Of a DNA stretch of 64,000 bases, positions 37,826-50,369 are shown one piece after another. Both the position numbers and the translations under genes were made by a program. The notes beneath the pieces were generated by a model. It made no database searches and was not told the DNA's origin. It saw only the letters and a list, made by a program, of their open reading frames with translations. How positions within the stretch are numbered: the stretch's first letter is position 1; each line of letters begins with the position of its first letter. The stretch comes from Takakia lepidozioides (Eukaryota; Streptophyta; Takakiopsida; Takakiales; Takakiaceae). The DNA is taken from contig CM060734.1 of NCBI GenBank assembly GCA_030704615.1, forward strand, positions 57,800,042 to 57,864,041, given 5' to 3'.

Positions 37826-39288
37826 ATGGAAGAGCAACAGAGCACGATGGATTATCTCGATGCTGCCAGCATGCTGAGGTAATGTGATGTGGATCTTCGC
37901 CCTCTTGCTCTGCGGAATTGCCTATATGGTGGGTTTGGAGAAGAAGATGATATCTGTTGTAGGTTTTTGATATGCATCAACGGGGTTTTCCTGGCCTGCC
38001 AATTCCAGTCTGCAAGCTCTGCGTGGTGATTGTCATGCTAATGGGGATCTTTACATAGTGTCTCTATTTTATCAAAGAGTCAGTTGGACGTCAATTATTG
38101 GCTTTGAGGAGTTTGTATTAGACCCAAGCAAAATCTCCACCTCAAGTCATATCTTCCATGCAGAGGGAATGTACCTGGCCAAAGTTTTTCTGTGTGTTGA
38201 TGGGCGCGGGCAAGTTATTCATGACAGATTTGTGGTTAGAGAGTTCAACTACTGAACTGGGATTGTATCTGTCACACCTTTGCGACTACAGGTTTCTGGA
38301 AGAAGAATCGAAGACTTTGCAGCAGATGCAACTTAAGATTTCTAATGAGCTTCATCGCCTTCAGGTCCACAGCTTACCCGCTTTCTGCAGAAGACTTAAA
38401 GAGTGCATTGTTGGTCTCTCTGAGAATTCCCTTCCTGACGTACCTTCCTGAGACTGAGAAAGGACTGGATGATGTCATTCATCACCATTGAAAAGATAGA
38501 GCTAAGAGGAAGTCACCCTTGACGTTAGTCTCGCTCTCTCTCTCCCTCGCGCGTGTCTTAACAATACATGTACAGGGTAGGTGGAGGAGGAGTTATTCGT
38601 TCGAACCATAGAGAGGTTGACTGAGGGTGCAAAGAAGGCCAGCAACATTGAGGTAATTTGGTTATCATTTCGATTTGGATACGTTGTCTTTCATTCCCTT
38701 CTCATTCAACACTATCTAGTAGTAGTCCATATTTCATAAAATGTGATTTCCAGATCCATCTTCTTGGCTTGTAATTTACATCTGATAGAAGGATCTGTGA
38801 CAAATGCCAGGAAGTGGAGACTGGCAGGGACTGGGAAGATTCCAAGGGCAGCAGGGCTGGGCTAGAACTTGCAGAAGCCTTGCAATTGGAATTGGCACGT
38901 TTGCCCCTTAACAAGCCTGCCTCTCTTGAAGGTTTAAATGGTACAATTGGAGTGACAACACAGGTGCATTTCTCTCAAATAATATTCTGAATAATAGAGT
39001 TGAACTGTTGTAGGAAATATCAAACAGCTTCCCTTAAAAGCCATAATACTTGAGAAATGTCAGAACTACATATAAACTACCTTGCCAGCCTGGTGGAATC
39101 TTTGTCTGTAGCTTGTTATTGCAGATTATGTTATATGTGGTGGAATCCATAAGGGTTCTGGTGTGTGGCAGTTTCCTCTCTTGGGTTGGTTCCTAACCAG
39201 GATGTGGCCTGTCACTTTTCCTTTGTAGGACCCTCAACCCGAAGGCAGCATTGAGGACATTACAATCAGAGAAGCGGACGGAACATGA
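37826..39288 (+). CDS. small coiled-coil protein, possibly SNAPC5-like, five exons
   Basis: Exons 37826-37878, 38292-38364, 38581-38652, 38811-38963 and 39229-39288 splice with matching phases into a 136-residue protein; I built this model by hand because no exon is long. Exons 2 and 3 encode a coiled coil (FLEEESKTLQQMQLKISNEL, then HRLQ|VEEELFVRTIERL). Its pattern, EEE..L followed by L..RL.VEE, resembles the small SNAPc subunit SNAPC5/SNAP19, which supports snRNA-gene transcription. The tail is acidic (EGSIEDITIREADGT). The consistent phases support a real gene; the family assignment is tentative. Confidence 0.5.
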
Positions 39289-41785
39289 GAAGGAAAGAAA
39301 TTGTGTATTGGCCCCAGCAGGCGCACTAGGGCCCAAAATTGAGACAGCCACAATATTGAGCAAGGTTGACAACCATGCATTTGCTGGTTCATCAATTTGG
39401 GAAATGCATTTCCTTAAAGGGTAAAAAGGTATAAACCCTTTTGCAGATTGAGAGGGGACGGTCTCGTGAGGAAGCTTGTGTACATGTCCTGCAAGATAAG
39501 AGCTGTACGTGTTGTTCATGGTCCCTAGATCGGTGAGGGATAGTCACCAAGTTTATACCACAAAACTCAGCCAACATTTGGACCCAGTGTTTTGGGAGCG
39601 GCAGTAGCGGAAGAGACAAGTGATGATTGGTGCATGTTTGTGGCAATTTATTCTGCATGACTATTTGGATGAACAGGAAGTGGGGCAACAGGATTGGAGA
39701 AAGGAGGGGATGTCTAGGACTAGTTGCAGCAACAAAAGATCTTGTGTTGTGGTCCATGACTGCATCATCTGTCTCTCTCACACACATGCTGATACTAACT
39801 AACCTCTGGCTTAGGGGTCCAGCAACTTTCCAGGGTGGGTCAGTAAGTCAAAGACCTATTTGACCTAGGGAACCTCAGGAAGATAATGCGCACCCCTGAC
39901 CGGGGACAGTAGCACTGGTTCTGTGTTCATGAGCAATTGATGTGAACAATGATGGATCTTAAGCAAATTCTCGTACTGGGAGTTTGATACTCCAATTATC
40001 CCAATTTCCAAAGGTAGCATGGTCTATACATATGTGCTCAAAAGTGCATTGCCGGTGCATGCCAAGGCAAACCAATAGCTAGACATTGCACACAATGCAG
40101 ATCTAGAATGCCCCACAACAGGTTATTGTTGGGAACAAGAATGTGACCTTGCAGTGTCTGGGACATCACTTCCTTGCTCAATTGTCCTTTGCTTCCCTTC
40201 AAGGTGCTGAACACACTTGGATGGGACAAGATTGATGTTGGCACCAGAATGCAACTTTCAAGCTCCCACTTACGAAAATCAATTCATCTTGAGATATTTA
40301 CATGCTTAGAAAATTGTACATCTGAATGCGCCTGGTTACATTTTGTCAGACTACCCAGGTCCACAGTACAGAAGATGGGGCATTTTACTTGATTTGAACA
40401 ACAGATATCTGATGTTATGAATTTGGTTTTCCAAAGAATTACATCTTCTACAACTCCTAACCTCTAACCAAGTTCTTGGGATTGAACATTCACCAACGCC
40501 TCTGCCACAGGTACTGCCACACCCACTAGTAATGAACATGTGGTACCTCGCTCCTTCATGTGTATGGAATTCTCCTACTCAGCTTGATTTCCAGTAGAAA
40601 CCGACAGATCCAGCAGGAACTGCTTTCCCACGTCTTTTTACTGCCATTCGCTTAACTGGTTTGTTGGTGACCCTCCTTGCAGCAGGGCTGACTTCGTAGG
40701 ATAAAACTCCAGCACAGGCTTTGTACCCAGAATGAGAGGCCACTCTAACTGCAGGGCTCTAGCTTGAAGCTTTGTTGAGAAATTTCAGCTACAATTCTTC
40801 CACATCAAGCTAACATAGGAGGCTTCATCTCATTCCCCTCAGTAGCATCAATATATAATAGATCAAATGCAGAATGCCCAAATTTTTCCAAGCCTAAAAT
40901 ATGGAAGTAATCCAGGGCAGATCTTTTGCAGGCTTATCCAGGCCGTAAACCACTGCACCTGTTGCAGCCAAAATCATGAAAATCCAGTCAGTTTGTTATG
41001 CCTTCCAATCCTCCACTTCCAGCAGTTAAAAGTCCACATGCTGGGACCTACTCAGAACCATTGCCTGCCTACATTGGCTTGAGCCTTTAGTCCAGTGAGA
41101 ACAAAAGACTCTGAGGACAAGGTGTCAGGTCTCAGCCCAACATGTATGGCATGATGCTAGTGCACTGCCAAAGCACTATTGATCGTCAAGAGATTCTCTA
41201 TGGCGGACAGCGTCATGTACATACGCAGCGAGGCATTTCTGACTGTCTTAATGAAAGACCTTAGTGAGGGATTGGCTAGAGAGAGAAGAGACGTTTCAAG
41301 TAGTCTTCTGATCCCACATGCCAGTCAGACCCTGGTCCCAACAACAGCACTTGTCTATAAAAGAGGAGATGCAGTCATTGACAATCTCAGCTCTCTTGTG
41401 CCCTTCATCGAGGGTCCCTTGTGATATCATCCTTTATTGTTCTGGGCTCATCCATGTACCATGGGACTCGGCTCAAATTTTCCATGGTGGTCACATAAGC
41501 CAAAGCCCCAATCGATGTTTGGTTTTGTTATTGACATCAAGCTAAGAAAGCATGAGGGTAGTTCCAGCAATACGCATCTGGCCATCTAGCTCACACATGG
41601 GCCTGTGAGTGCACTGCCAGTCACCCTGGAGGGGTGGGAGAGAGAGAGCCTCCTTCCTTGCCTGTTTGAGTTCTTGCCGAAACTTTCTTTGGCTATGCTG
41701 ACCAAGAGATAAGTTTGATCTGCAGACTTGCCTTTTTGTAAGAAAGAAAAAGCAACAGAGAGAGGAACAGAAGGACAGAACTCAC
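39289..41785. other. spacer, mostly unassigned
   Basis: I see no complete gene. It includes the exon-like stretch at 40579-40748 and probably the 3' end of the SLC13 gene. Other open frames are not recognisable. Confidence 0.35.
40579..40748 (-). CDS. possible terminal exon of unknown gene
   Basis: After an acceptor-like CCTGCAG the minus strand reads VASHSGYKACAGVLSYEV, then a basic stretch (KPVKRMAVKRRGKAVPAG) and ends GFYWKSS at a TGA. The composition looks coding. It is in phase to follow exon 5 of the SLC13 gene, but I do not recognise it and no transcript evidence is available. It may equally be a chance frame. Confidence 0.22.
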
Positions 41786-44700
41786 CAAGAGTAGGGGTGA
41801 GCACTGAAAGCAGAGCAATGCCAACAACTTTAAGAATCAGGCCTGGGATGAACATATCAGATGCCCTGAGGTACCCAGTTGCATGTGCAATTGCATTTGG
41901 TGGAGTCGCAATGGGTAAGATAAATGCAAAACTACATGAGAAGGTTGCTGGAATCATGAGCAGTAACGGATGCCAGCCGATTGACACAGCCACCTCTGCC
42001 AGAAGCGGGAGAAACAGTGTAGCAGTTGCTGCATTAGAGGAGAACTCCGTTGTGATGTTGATAATCAATGAAACAACTGGTGTCAAAAGCCAATAGGGCA
42101 CTGAATCGAGGACTTCCATGTTCGCTGCTATTGAAGAAGCCAGCCCACTATCATGGATGCCTGCAGAAAGTGCAAAACCTGCATGGTGTACGTGTACCCG
42201 CATCCAGAGAAGTCAATAATACAGAGATAGGAAAGAGAAATAAAGAAAGATGGCTAACCTGATTTGGCACTTACAGGACATGCAGAAGTACAGAAAGACA
42301 TAAATATGCTTAGCCAGAAAAAGTGGAAAGTTTATCATGGGAACAATCATTATGTTAGTAGACATGACTAAGTTACCAACCACAATAAAACTAAAGGTAG
42401 CTAGTCAGTTACAGGGACAGGTAGATTTACAAGCTCCAAAAGCCTACTCAGACTTATGCTAGATGAGGTTTGAGCTAGCTGGGATGTTAGAAGCTCAGCT
42501 GTGATGCTTCTCCATTACAACAGATGCTATAGCCTGCAGCCACAGACATGCAGACGTTACCCATGCAGGTAACGTCTAGTAGGGAATCTCCATAGCTACT
42601 TGTGACTGCAAGAAAAGGCCATAGACAGGAGATTCACCTCCCCCCAGCAGCAGCATAACATCCCAAGGCAGCTTTTTACAAGTGGGCCAGTCCAGCAGTT
42701 TCTGGCCTTCCACCACCTTATTCGGCACCAAGAAGAGTATGATTCCCATCATGACCTGCACTTATAGCCCATTCTTTAGCATCTTGCAGTTTCCATCCCT
42801 CTCTTTGTACATCCCCCCACCACCCACCCAGTAGACCTCCTGACCGGTTTTTCACTTGAGTTGCACACATGTGCAATTTCAGCCAGTTTTCCTTATCCAA
42901 AACTCAAGAGACAAACATACCAAGTATTTCACAGAACATATTATAGCCTCAGGCCAATTGATAACAATATAAAATATAACAAAAATGGTTCAAGTATTAC
43001 CCCACTTAAGTCTTGTTGGAAAAGAGGACAAGCCTAAAAGTCAGGCCCTCAGTATGGATATAAGTGTGCAAATGTGAAGTTCCAAAATGGCCAGAAGAGC
43101 TCACACTGACGGTGCCTTCATTGGGGAGATCACCAAAGAACACAGCCCACCCGGGATAATTCCCTAAGGTTCTTGTGCACCACAATATCACCAATACCTA
43201 CACCCGTGCCAAAAATGAGTGCACAAGTCCCAATCAAATGAAGCTTGCAGCTGCCTGGTCAAGGAAAGCGATGAAGTGTGCAATACCTTAAGAATAGTCA
43301 CACTAATTTAGGTCAAAAAAGCAACCTGCAAGCAAAATGGACATGACATAATGCTGAAGAGATTGGAATTGAGAGACTCACAACAAATTCAACAGCAATG
43401 AATTTCTCCGAAAACTTCATAGGCCCTGCATCCATGACATGTGTGAACCAGTGTGACTACCATTCACTTGTCTGATAGAAATACGTGCACATATCTGGAA
43501 TATTCCTGTAGCTTTGCAAGAGAACGCACATTATACATAAACATGACTCATCCCAGAAAAACCCATCAATTTCTTCTTTCCTGGTTTCGTATGCTTTACC
43601 ATGGCTAAATCCGTGGCCCTCCTTGTGGCCAAGTATTGGGTGAAGTTCAAAAACATTGAGCTCTTACCCTTTACCCTCATCCTAAAGTGATTCCACACTG
43701 AGCTATCAAGCTCTCTCTCTCTCTCTGTCCAAAGCCAAAGTCCAACTTCTTTGACATAGACCAAGGTGTAGCTCAAGGATGTACTCTCTCCCCTCTGCTC
43801 TTCAATGTTTTCATCAATCAACTCCTCGAGGATGTGGAAAGTGAGGGATTTGGGTTAAGGGTGGGTGATACCACCATACCAGCCCTTATGTTTGCGGATG
43901 ACTTCGCAGGCATAGGGGAGACTCCAACCAATCTCCAGGAGTTGATTGATTGCGCGAAGAGATACTTTGATCTTTGGGGGCTAGAGGCTAATGTCAGCAA
44001 ATGTGCAGTGGTAGCATTCAACGACAGAGGAGAGGGAGGAAGTGATCTTAAGTGGCTGTGGGGTAGCCAAGAGATCCCGGTCCTCCCTTCCTACACTTAC
44101 CTGGGCGTTGAGTTCTCCTCCAATTGTAATTGGGATGCACATATCCAGAAAGTTGTTCAAACTGGCAAGGGCAAAGCTCTGGGGCTCACTAAATTTTTCC
44201 ACTGCAGAGGGGTCAACTCTGAGGTTAAGAAAACGATGCTTTGTCGCGTTATTAGACCTGCCTTGGAGTACGGATCTGCTATATGGGTTGATAACTCCAA
44301 CCAGGCTAAGTCTCTAGAATCCATTCAAGTGGGGGTGCTTAAGGAGTGTATGTCAGCATGCTCCAAAACAGCCAATGTGGCTGTTCGGGGTGAGTTTGGC
44401 ATTCCGTCCTTGAGCTCCCGACGAGATGAATTCAAGGTCAGATGGTGGGGTCAGCTGCAACATATGCCCAACACCAGATATCCTAAATTAATCGACTCTA
44501 TATCTTGGAAACAGGACCGCCCTGTCAAACAGGCTAAGTCCTGGCAGAAGAGAGTAGAAGAGATCCTCAAGGACCTGGACCTGGATCCGCAAGTCTTGAC
44601 CCTGCTGGATAAATCTGACTTAGAGGCTGTAGTGTCCTCAGCCATGTCTGTTGCCATGAGATTGTCTGATGAAAATGAAGTTAGGCAGAAAACTTCCCTG

Positions 44701-47345
44701 AACTTGTTTCCAGTCTGTGACATGGGGGAGGACATCTTGGATGACCTCAAGGGTCTACCCACTCTCGGCACTAGACTGAAATTTAAACTCAGGGCAGGAA
44801 GCCTACCTTTGAACAGCAAACAGAAGCAGAGAGGAAAGGGAGAGTGCAATTGCCCGTTGTGTGGGCAATCTGAAGACAGTATTCATTTTCTGATACACTG
44901 TCCGGGGTTCTCTCACCAAAGAGACGCTCTCTTCAAATCTATTAAGGGAATTGTGCCTGTACCCCTGTTTACCAACTTTGAAAGTCTCGAGGCTGAGCCA
45001 AAAGCCCAGGCCCTCCTGAGGCCTAGTTTTTGGGCAAATCACACACAGCAGATTGATGCTTGTGTGAAGGGATTTCTAGAGGATATCTGGAAAACCCGGA
45101 TTAATTCTTTGTATGGAGGTAAGTCTTACTACCAACGTCAGCCCCTGACAGAGGTAGGTTCTGTCCCTTTTGTTCCCACTCAAACTGGGCGCGGGGTCAA
45201 TGGCCACAAGGCTACGGCAAACAACGTCTTATGAGTACAATCTGTCCACAGCCACATCTGATGCCCGAAGACTGTACGTTCGAAAATGAAGTTAGGCATA
45301 GAACTTCCTGAACTTGTTTCCAGTCTGTGACATGGGCGAGGACCTTAAGGATGCTCTCAAGGGCCTACCTACCCTTGCCACAAGACTGAAATTTAAACTC
45401 TGGGCGGGAAGCCTACCTAACAGATGCAGAGAGGAAGAGGAGATTGTAATTGCCCAATGTGCGGGTTTGAAGACAATATCCATTTTCTGATACATTGTCC
45501 GGGATATTCTCACCAGAGAGTGACCCTCTTCAGGACAATCAAGAACATTGTCCCTGCACCTCCGTTCACCAACTTCCAAAATCTTCAAGAGTCTAAGGCC
45601 TTGGCCTGTTGGGTCTAATTGCTGGGCAGCTCACACACAAAAAGCTGATGCTTGTGTGAAGGGCTTTCAATATCTGGAAAACCCAAACTAAATGTCTCTA
45701 TCAAGGTAAGTCCCACTACCGGAATGAGCCCCACAAAGGTACTGTTCCCTTTTGTTCCACCCAAACTGGGCGCGGGGTCTATGGCCACAAGGCTACAGCA
45801 ACTAACGTCTTATGAGTACACACACACTCTCTCCCCCCCTGTTCCGCTCAAACTGGGCGCGGGGTCAATGGCCACAAGGTCTTATGAGTACATTCTCTCC
45901 CCCCCTGTTGAGGTCTAACTTTTGGGCTGTTTGTTTGAAGGGCTTTCTAGAGGATAGCTTGAAAGCCCCAACAAATTGTTTATATCAAGGTAAGTCACAC
46001 TACTGGAGTAAGCCCCTCCCAAAGGTAGTGTCTATTCCCTATGTTTCCATCCTACGGCAAGCAAAGTCTTATGAGCACATTCTCATTCGCTCTCTCTCTC
46101 TCACACACACATTCATGTGGCTTAAGACTCTGGAAAGTAAACTCTAATTTAGTCTAAGTGTGTGTGCTCATATGGCCACAAGCCACTGGAAGAAAACTAT
46201 AAACTACATAAGAGTAGGCGTTAATTTCCATAGAGCGAGAAACTTAAAAGAGGACAAATTGAGGAGGTACCCAAGGCCTCATATTCCTCCTCCACCATGG
46301 AACGGGTCAAGCTGGCCTCGATAACTTGCACAGAAGTGGGAGGACAGAAGAGCCAACAAAGTAGCAGCCACTCAAAGATAAGAAAGGGAACTGCGAGCGG
46401 CACGGCGAACAACATCCATTGCAAGTAGGAGACTGGGGGCGCTTCAGGAAATCTTTGACTGTAAATGCCCGGGAGCACCAGATTGGGTCCACAGCCTGTG
46501 AGTGTGCCTAAACCCCCAATTGCTGTCGCGTATGTGATACCAAGGATTACAGCTCGACAAAAATCCTTCTTAACCTTCGCAGGATCAACCTCCTTCCCGG
46601 CCTTCTGCTGCTTGGCCAGAGCCTCAGGGTCAATTATGTCGTCACCGTCAGCATCTTCTATCACACTATATGAGTGGACGGCACGCACATGTTTCGTCCT
46701 GGAAAATTTTCTGGAAAAGGTTCGGGAACATTGATTGCATAAAATGGGAGCAATGTCGTCGGCCTCGAAGTGCTTCAAGAATCCAGTAGCCATGGGGATC
46801 ATCATCACAGCAGCAGCAGTGTTGGACATCCACATGCTCACAAACCCCGGGCCCACGCAGAAGCCCAGTAACAATAGACGCGGGTCCATCTTCTCGCCGC
46901 CAACAAACAACAAAATCCTCAAAGCAATGCGCTTGTGGAAATTGAACCTCTCGATAGCCAGCGCAAGCATGAAACTGCCCAACATCAGCATGACAGTGTC
47001 GTTCACATACTTACTTGCTACTTCATCTGCTTCCATGATCATTAAGAAGGGAAACAAAACCACTGGCAACAGAGCTGTGATGCATATGGGCACCGGCTCG
47101 AATATCCACCAGATGCCCAGCCACACAACTGCCCCCAACATTCTTGAGGCTAACGGCCCCTCTGCAATAGTGACAAAGCAGATGACCAACACCATCGCCA
47201 AGGGGCCTGCCAGCACGACCACCAAATCCTTCTCCTTCACTCCAACCCATCTCCACACACTTGACAACACTGAGCGCCAATAGTCCCTGTTTCGATTTGA
47301 AGTCAGATGCGAAGGAGATGTTAGGAAAGGGGTGGAATCAGCCAT
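41786..47345 (-). CDS. SLC13-family (tonoplast dicarboxylate) transporter
   Basis: Exons 47345-46271, 43425-43382, 43197-43105, 42755-42638 and 42178-41786 join with closing phases; the last exon beyond 41786 is unresolved, so the end given is a minimum (574 residues). The Na+/anion-coordinating motifs of the DASS family are present: SMWMSNTAAAVMMIP in exon 1 and TEFSSNAATATLFLP in exon 5. Many hydrophobic helices are visible, and PGWAVFF plus DWPTCKKLPWDVMLLLG match plant TDT. Such proteins move malate and related dicarboxylates, in plants across the vacuole membrane. Odd points: a 44-bp exon 2, a 2.85-kb intron 1 with an antisense LINE, and a C2H2-finger-like insertion in the first large loop. 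Confidence 0.82.
43715..43728. repeat. TC microsatellite at the LINE 5' end
   Basis: A run of CTCTCTCTCTCTCT lies just before the first recognisable reverse-transcriptase codons. Confidence 0.6.
43730..46090 (+). mobile_element. LINE insertion with tandemly repeated 3' ends
   Basis: The 3' part of the LINE occurs three times in direct order: 44669-45240, 45287-45830 (without several segments) and 45915-46083 (shorter). Each ends in the tail motif with GGCCACAAGG and TCTTATGAGTACA; an extra tail is at 45869-45898. CT microsatellites follow (about 45825-45840, 46088-46100). Confidence 0.72.
43750..45234 (+). CDS. LINE reverse transcriptase, 5'-truncated
   Basis: An open frame of about 490 codons with no natural start codon. 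It has the RT motifs QGCTLSPLLFNVFIN and MFADDFAG (the catalytic FADD box), then a thumb/connection region and a zf-RVT-type zinc finger (CNCPLCGQSEDSIHFLIHC). The endonuclease and the first RT motifs are missing, which is usual for 5'-truncated LINE insertions. The frame is still open for 490 codons, so the insertion is fairly young or gene-converted. It lies antisense within intron 1 of the SLC13 gene. Confidence 0.8.
   Translation, partial: FDIDQGVAQGCTLSPLLFNVFINQLLEDVESEGFGLRVGDTTIPALMFADDFAGIGETPTNLQELIDCAKRYFDLWGLEANVSKCAVVAFNDRGEGGSDLKWLWGSQEIPVLPSYTYLGVEFSSNCNWDAHIQKVVQTGKGKALGLTKFFHCRGVNSEVKKTMLCRVIRPALEYGSAIWVDNSNQAKSLESIQVGVLKECMSACSKTANVAVRGEFGIPSLSSRRDEFKVRWWGQLQHMPNTRYPKLIDSISWKQDRPVKQAKSWQKRVEEILKDLDLDPQVLTLLDKSDLEAVVSSAMSVAMRLSDENEVRQKTSLNLFPVCDMGEDILDDLKGLPTLGTRLKFKLRAGSLPLNSKQKQRGKGECNCPLCGQSEDSIHFLIHCPGFSHQRDALFKSIKGIVPVPLFTNFESLEAEPKAQALLRPSFWANHTQQIDACVKGFLEDIWKTRINSLYGGKSYYQRQPLTEVGSVPFVPTQTGRGVNGHKATANNVL
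46674..46739 (-). other. C2H2-finger-like insertion within SLC13 exon 1
   Basis: Residues 203-224 of the transporter read C-x2-C-x12-H-x4-H (CNQCSRTFSRKF then TKHVRAVH), with the phenylalanine at the usual C2H2 position. No intron of reasonable length can remove it; the GT..AG pairs here are under 30 bp. An acidic stretch (EDADGDDIIDPEALAKQQ) follows. Confidence 0.5.
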
Positions 47346-50300
47346 TGCTTTGTGCAACCTAGTGCCCTCTCTCCATCCAATTTGCTACAAGGCGCTGTTC
47401 TACAGCTCAGTTCTACAACTCATGATCCGCCTGCCCCTGTAGTCGCCGCTACCTGTTGTCACGGTCTTAAACAAAGATTATCTTTAGAAAGCAGTCTCAA
47501 TTTCTTTTCTTTCTTAAGCCTCGCGTCTCTCTCGAAGGCGCGGGCCTTCCTCGTCTACCTTGTCTTTTCCGTGCCCAGGACACCGACTCTTACGGCCCCT
47601 TCTGTATGCCTTATGGCTTTTGCAAGGTTAGCTTTCCTTGTCCTTGTTAAGTCGATGATCAGGGCAGGTTCTATTCTATCGTCACGCGTAAAAGTACTTC
47701 ACAGTCAGAGGTTTCCGGTTTGGGCCCGCCACCTTTCCAGGGAGATATTACAGTGTGCAAGTCTGGCAGACAAGTTGACACCTGACGAGATGTAGCTTTC
47801 ACAACACTTCTAAGCATGGTGCTATCCAAAACAGTTGATGTAGGTAACAACTAGGTACTCTTAACAACATCTCTTCAGACTCTTGAAGACTACGAGTGCA
47901 GTTTTACAATTGAAATTTGCCAGAGATCTCATGTCTCTAGTTTCTACCAGCATGGCAAACCCATCCATGTTGCAGATCCTTTCAAAGCAGCAACAAGTTT
48001 CGTCAGCTTGGAATTGTAAATTCATTCTACTCCGAGAACTGAAACTACAAGATTCCTTAGCCGAGATTGTGCCCTTATTGGTGAGTAACTTCAACTTATC
48101 GAACTTAATTTATCAAATGTGAAACTTGAAGAGAGGAATGGAGCAGAAGTCAGCCGGGATGTTGGGGGACCATTGTATTGTTCTGTACCATTACTTAGAC
48201 AAAATTTAACCTCCAGCACTTCAGAATGCAGAATGGTCCATATGTACTCCATACACATCTCCGGTTGGGCCAAGACAGAGGTGTCTTCACAGAAGTAGAC
48301 ATACGATGAATCCCCCAGAACTGTGGAGGTTTCAACTGAGGTGGGCCACACTCTCATACTCTACAAGACTACAATGGACCCTCAGAGGAACCACCTGTCG
48401 GATAGTAACAGCACATGGGCTGCTGCTTGTGGGCCCTTGGGCCCAAGGAGGAACCTTTGCATGATAAAAATACACAGACATCCCTACACATTCTGCAAAA
48501 AGCTCATAACTTTTAAGCAGCAGGCAAACATCACTGTTCGTTCCTGCAAGCCTCAATTTTGCCCATCGCTGGATTGGGAAGTGTGCATTGAACAGAAGGC
48601 TCACTGGGCATTAAACAAACTTGAATTCTGATAAGAGGATGTATTTGGATCATTGCTGTGCGCTGGCAGGTCCACAACCTTTTCCCCAACACTCCACTGA
48701 CACAGAGCAGACTCACGGAACCATCTTTTCAACGATCTTTTCAACGATATCCCAACATCTGAGGACCTCTTGTGAAGCACTGAGGGTGACAGGGATTGTG
48801 GGGGCCAGTTCCATCTGTAGCATCCGAGGTACAATAGAAATGTCAGGCTAATGATATGGCCTGCCCCAGATAGCTTCTGCTATAATATCACACATCAGCC
48901 ATGAGTTGGACGAGGGAAAATGAAATTTTTCCACATGTCAAAGGGAATTTAAATTGAGGTGCTTAAGGAAATTTATGGGTTGCCCAAAATATGACTTAGT
49001 GTTCCATATAAAGTTGAAGAGAAAAAACAGGCGGGGGGCGACGAGAAATCGCTTGTAGTCGCACTAATTGGTCATTTCCATGACATCCTTTCTTTGAACC
49101 CAGTTTTTAGTTGCTCTCTGTTAACAAACCAAAAAAACCTAATTCTTTGCCCGCCTTGAATTTAGATACGTTGTTTGTGGTGGACCGTTTTGAATTTTCA
49201 TGCGAAATGTCCGTAGAAAAAAATGTATGTGATAAGAAAAAAAAGGTGACTCTTCCTAAAGGAAACGTAAATTATAGTGTCTCTTCATCCAAAGGTTACT
49301 GCCTCCCATTGGAAAGTGTACATTTGGAACCCTAGATCACCTAAGGTTATTATGCGGCTTTGTGCTCTATTGCGGTAAGTGGTATGGCGTACTCATTGGC
49401 AATGGAAGCTACAAAAGGGCTGATGTGGATGGAATAGCATATGAATATATGACATGTTTCATAGCATCTACAGCTTCGGCCCAAGGCAGTGCCCCTTCAA
49501 ATATCCTAGTGTAATAGCACAAACTGAAAAATGTCTAAACTATGTACCCCAACTGATTTGCCCAGTTTGGGAAGGTCAGGCAACCCCGGACACTGTGGGA
49601 AGAGCGAATAGAGTGGGGCCGCGGGAGGCTTGGAGAGAAACGAAGTGGCTCGATGGGAGGTAGACACATGCACTCTAAGGTGGTTGGAGTGGCCAATGGG
49701 ATCGCAGGTAGGAGTGTATGCAACGACTTTTTTTTTATCGCTCTCTTTCTTTATCCAAAGTGACTCTCAGTCTCCGGGAATAACGACGCATTATACTCAT
49801 AGACAGTTGACATTATTAACATTTCATTGCTTTTGAATAAACCAAAACAAAAACCAAAAAAAAAAACTTGGTACAAACAGAGTTCTTTTTTCTTCTCGTA
49901 TTTCCAGTCATCTCTTTGACAGATTTTTCCTTATATTTCTGGGCAACTTCCTTGGGCCCAGATTGGAAAGAATAGCCACCTTCGCTGGATATATGACTAA
50001 TGGAATCCTGCTGATGGTTGATATTGTAGGGTTGGTCCTACCCTAGCCCAATATCATTCACATATACTCATGTGTATTCCCCACTGCTAATGTAAGATCT
50101 GTTGTGCTCACGTGTCTATGTTGTTGTTTCAGATATTGTAATTTTTATTTTCTTTATTTTTGTGGAAAGTGAACAGAGCCAGCTATGAAATTGAAACAAG
50201 GCAAAAATAACCTCAAAGGCCATAAGGAGTAGTATAAGGCAAGGTCACTTCAGGACCCAAAGTCACAAAAGAAATAAGAGCCGTAAACTACGGAGGTCAA

Positions 50301-50369
50301 TAAGGTGATGGCGACCAAGAAAGTGATCAAGGTCATAGCAATGCCTTTCATTTTTCAATAATTGGGACG
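47346..50369. other. spacer upstream of the SLC13 gene, no supported gene
   Basis: It should hold the SLC13 promoter. A plus-strand stretch at about 47878-48030 has coding-like composition (FTIEICQRSHVSSFYQHGKP) but no partner exon or family that I recognise. Poly-T and poly-A runs occur at about 49729-49736 and 49856-49866. Confidence 0.35.
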
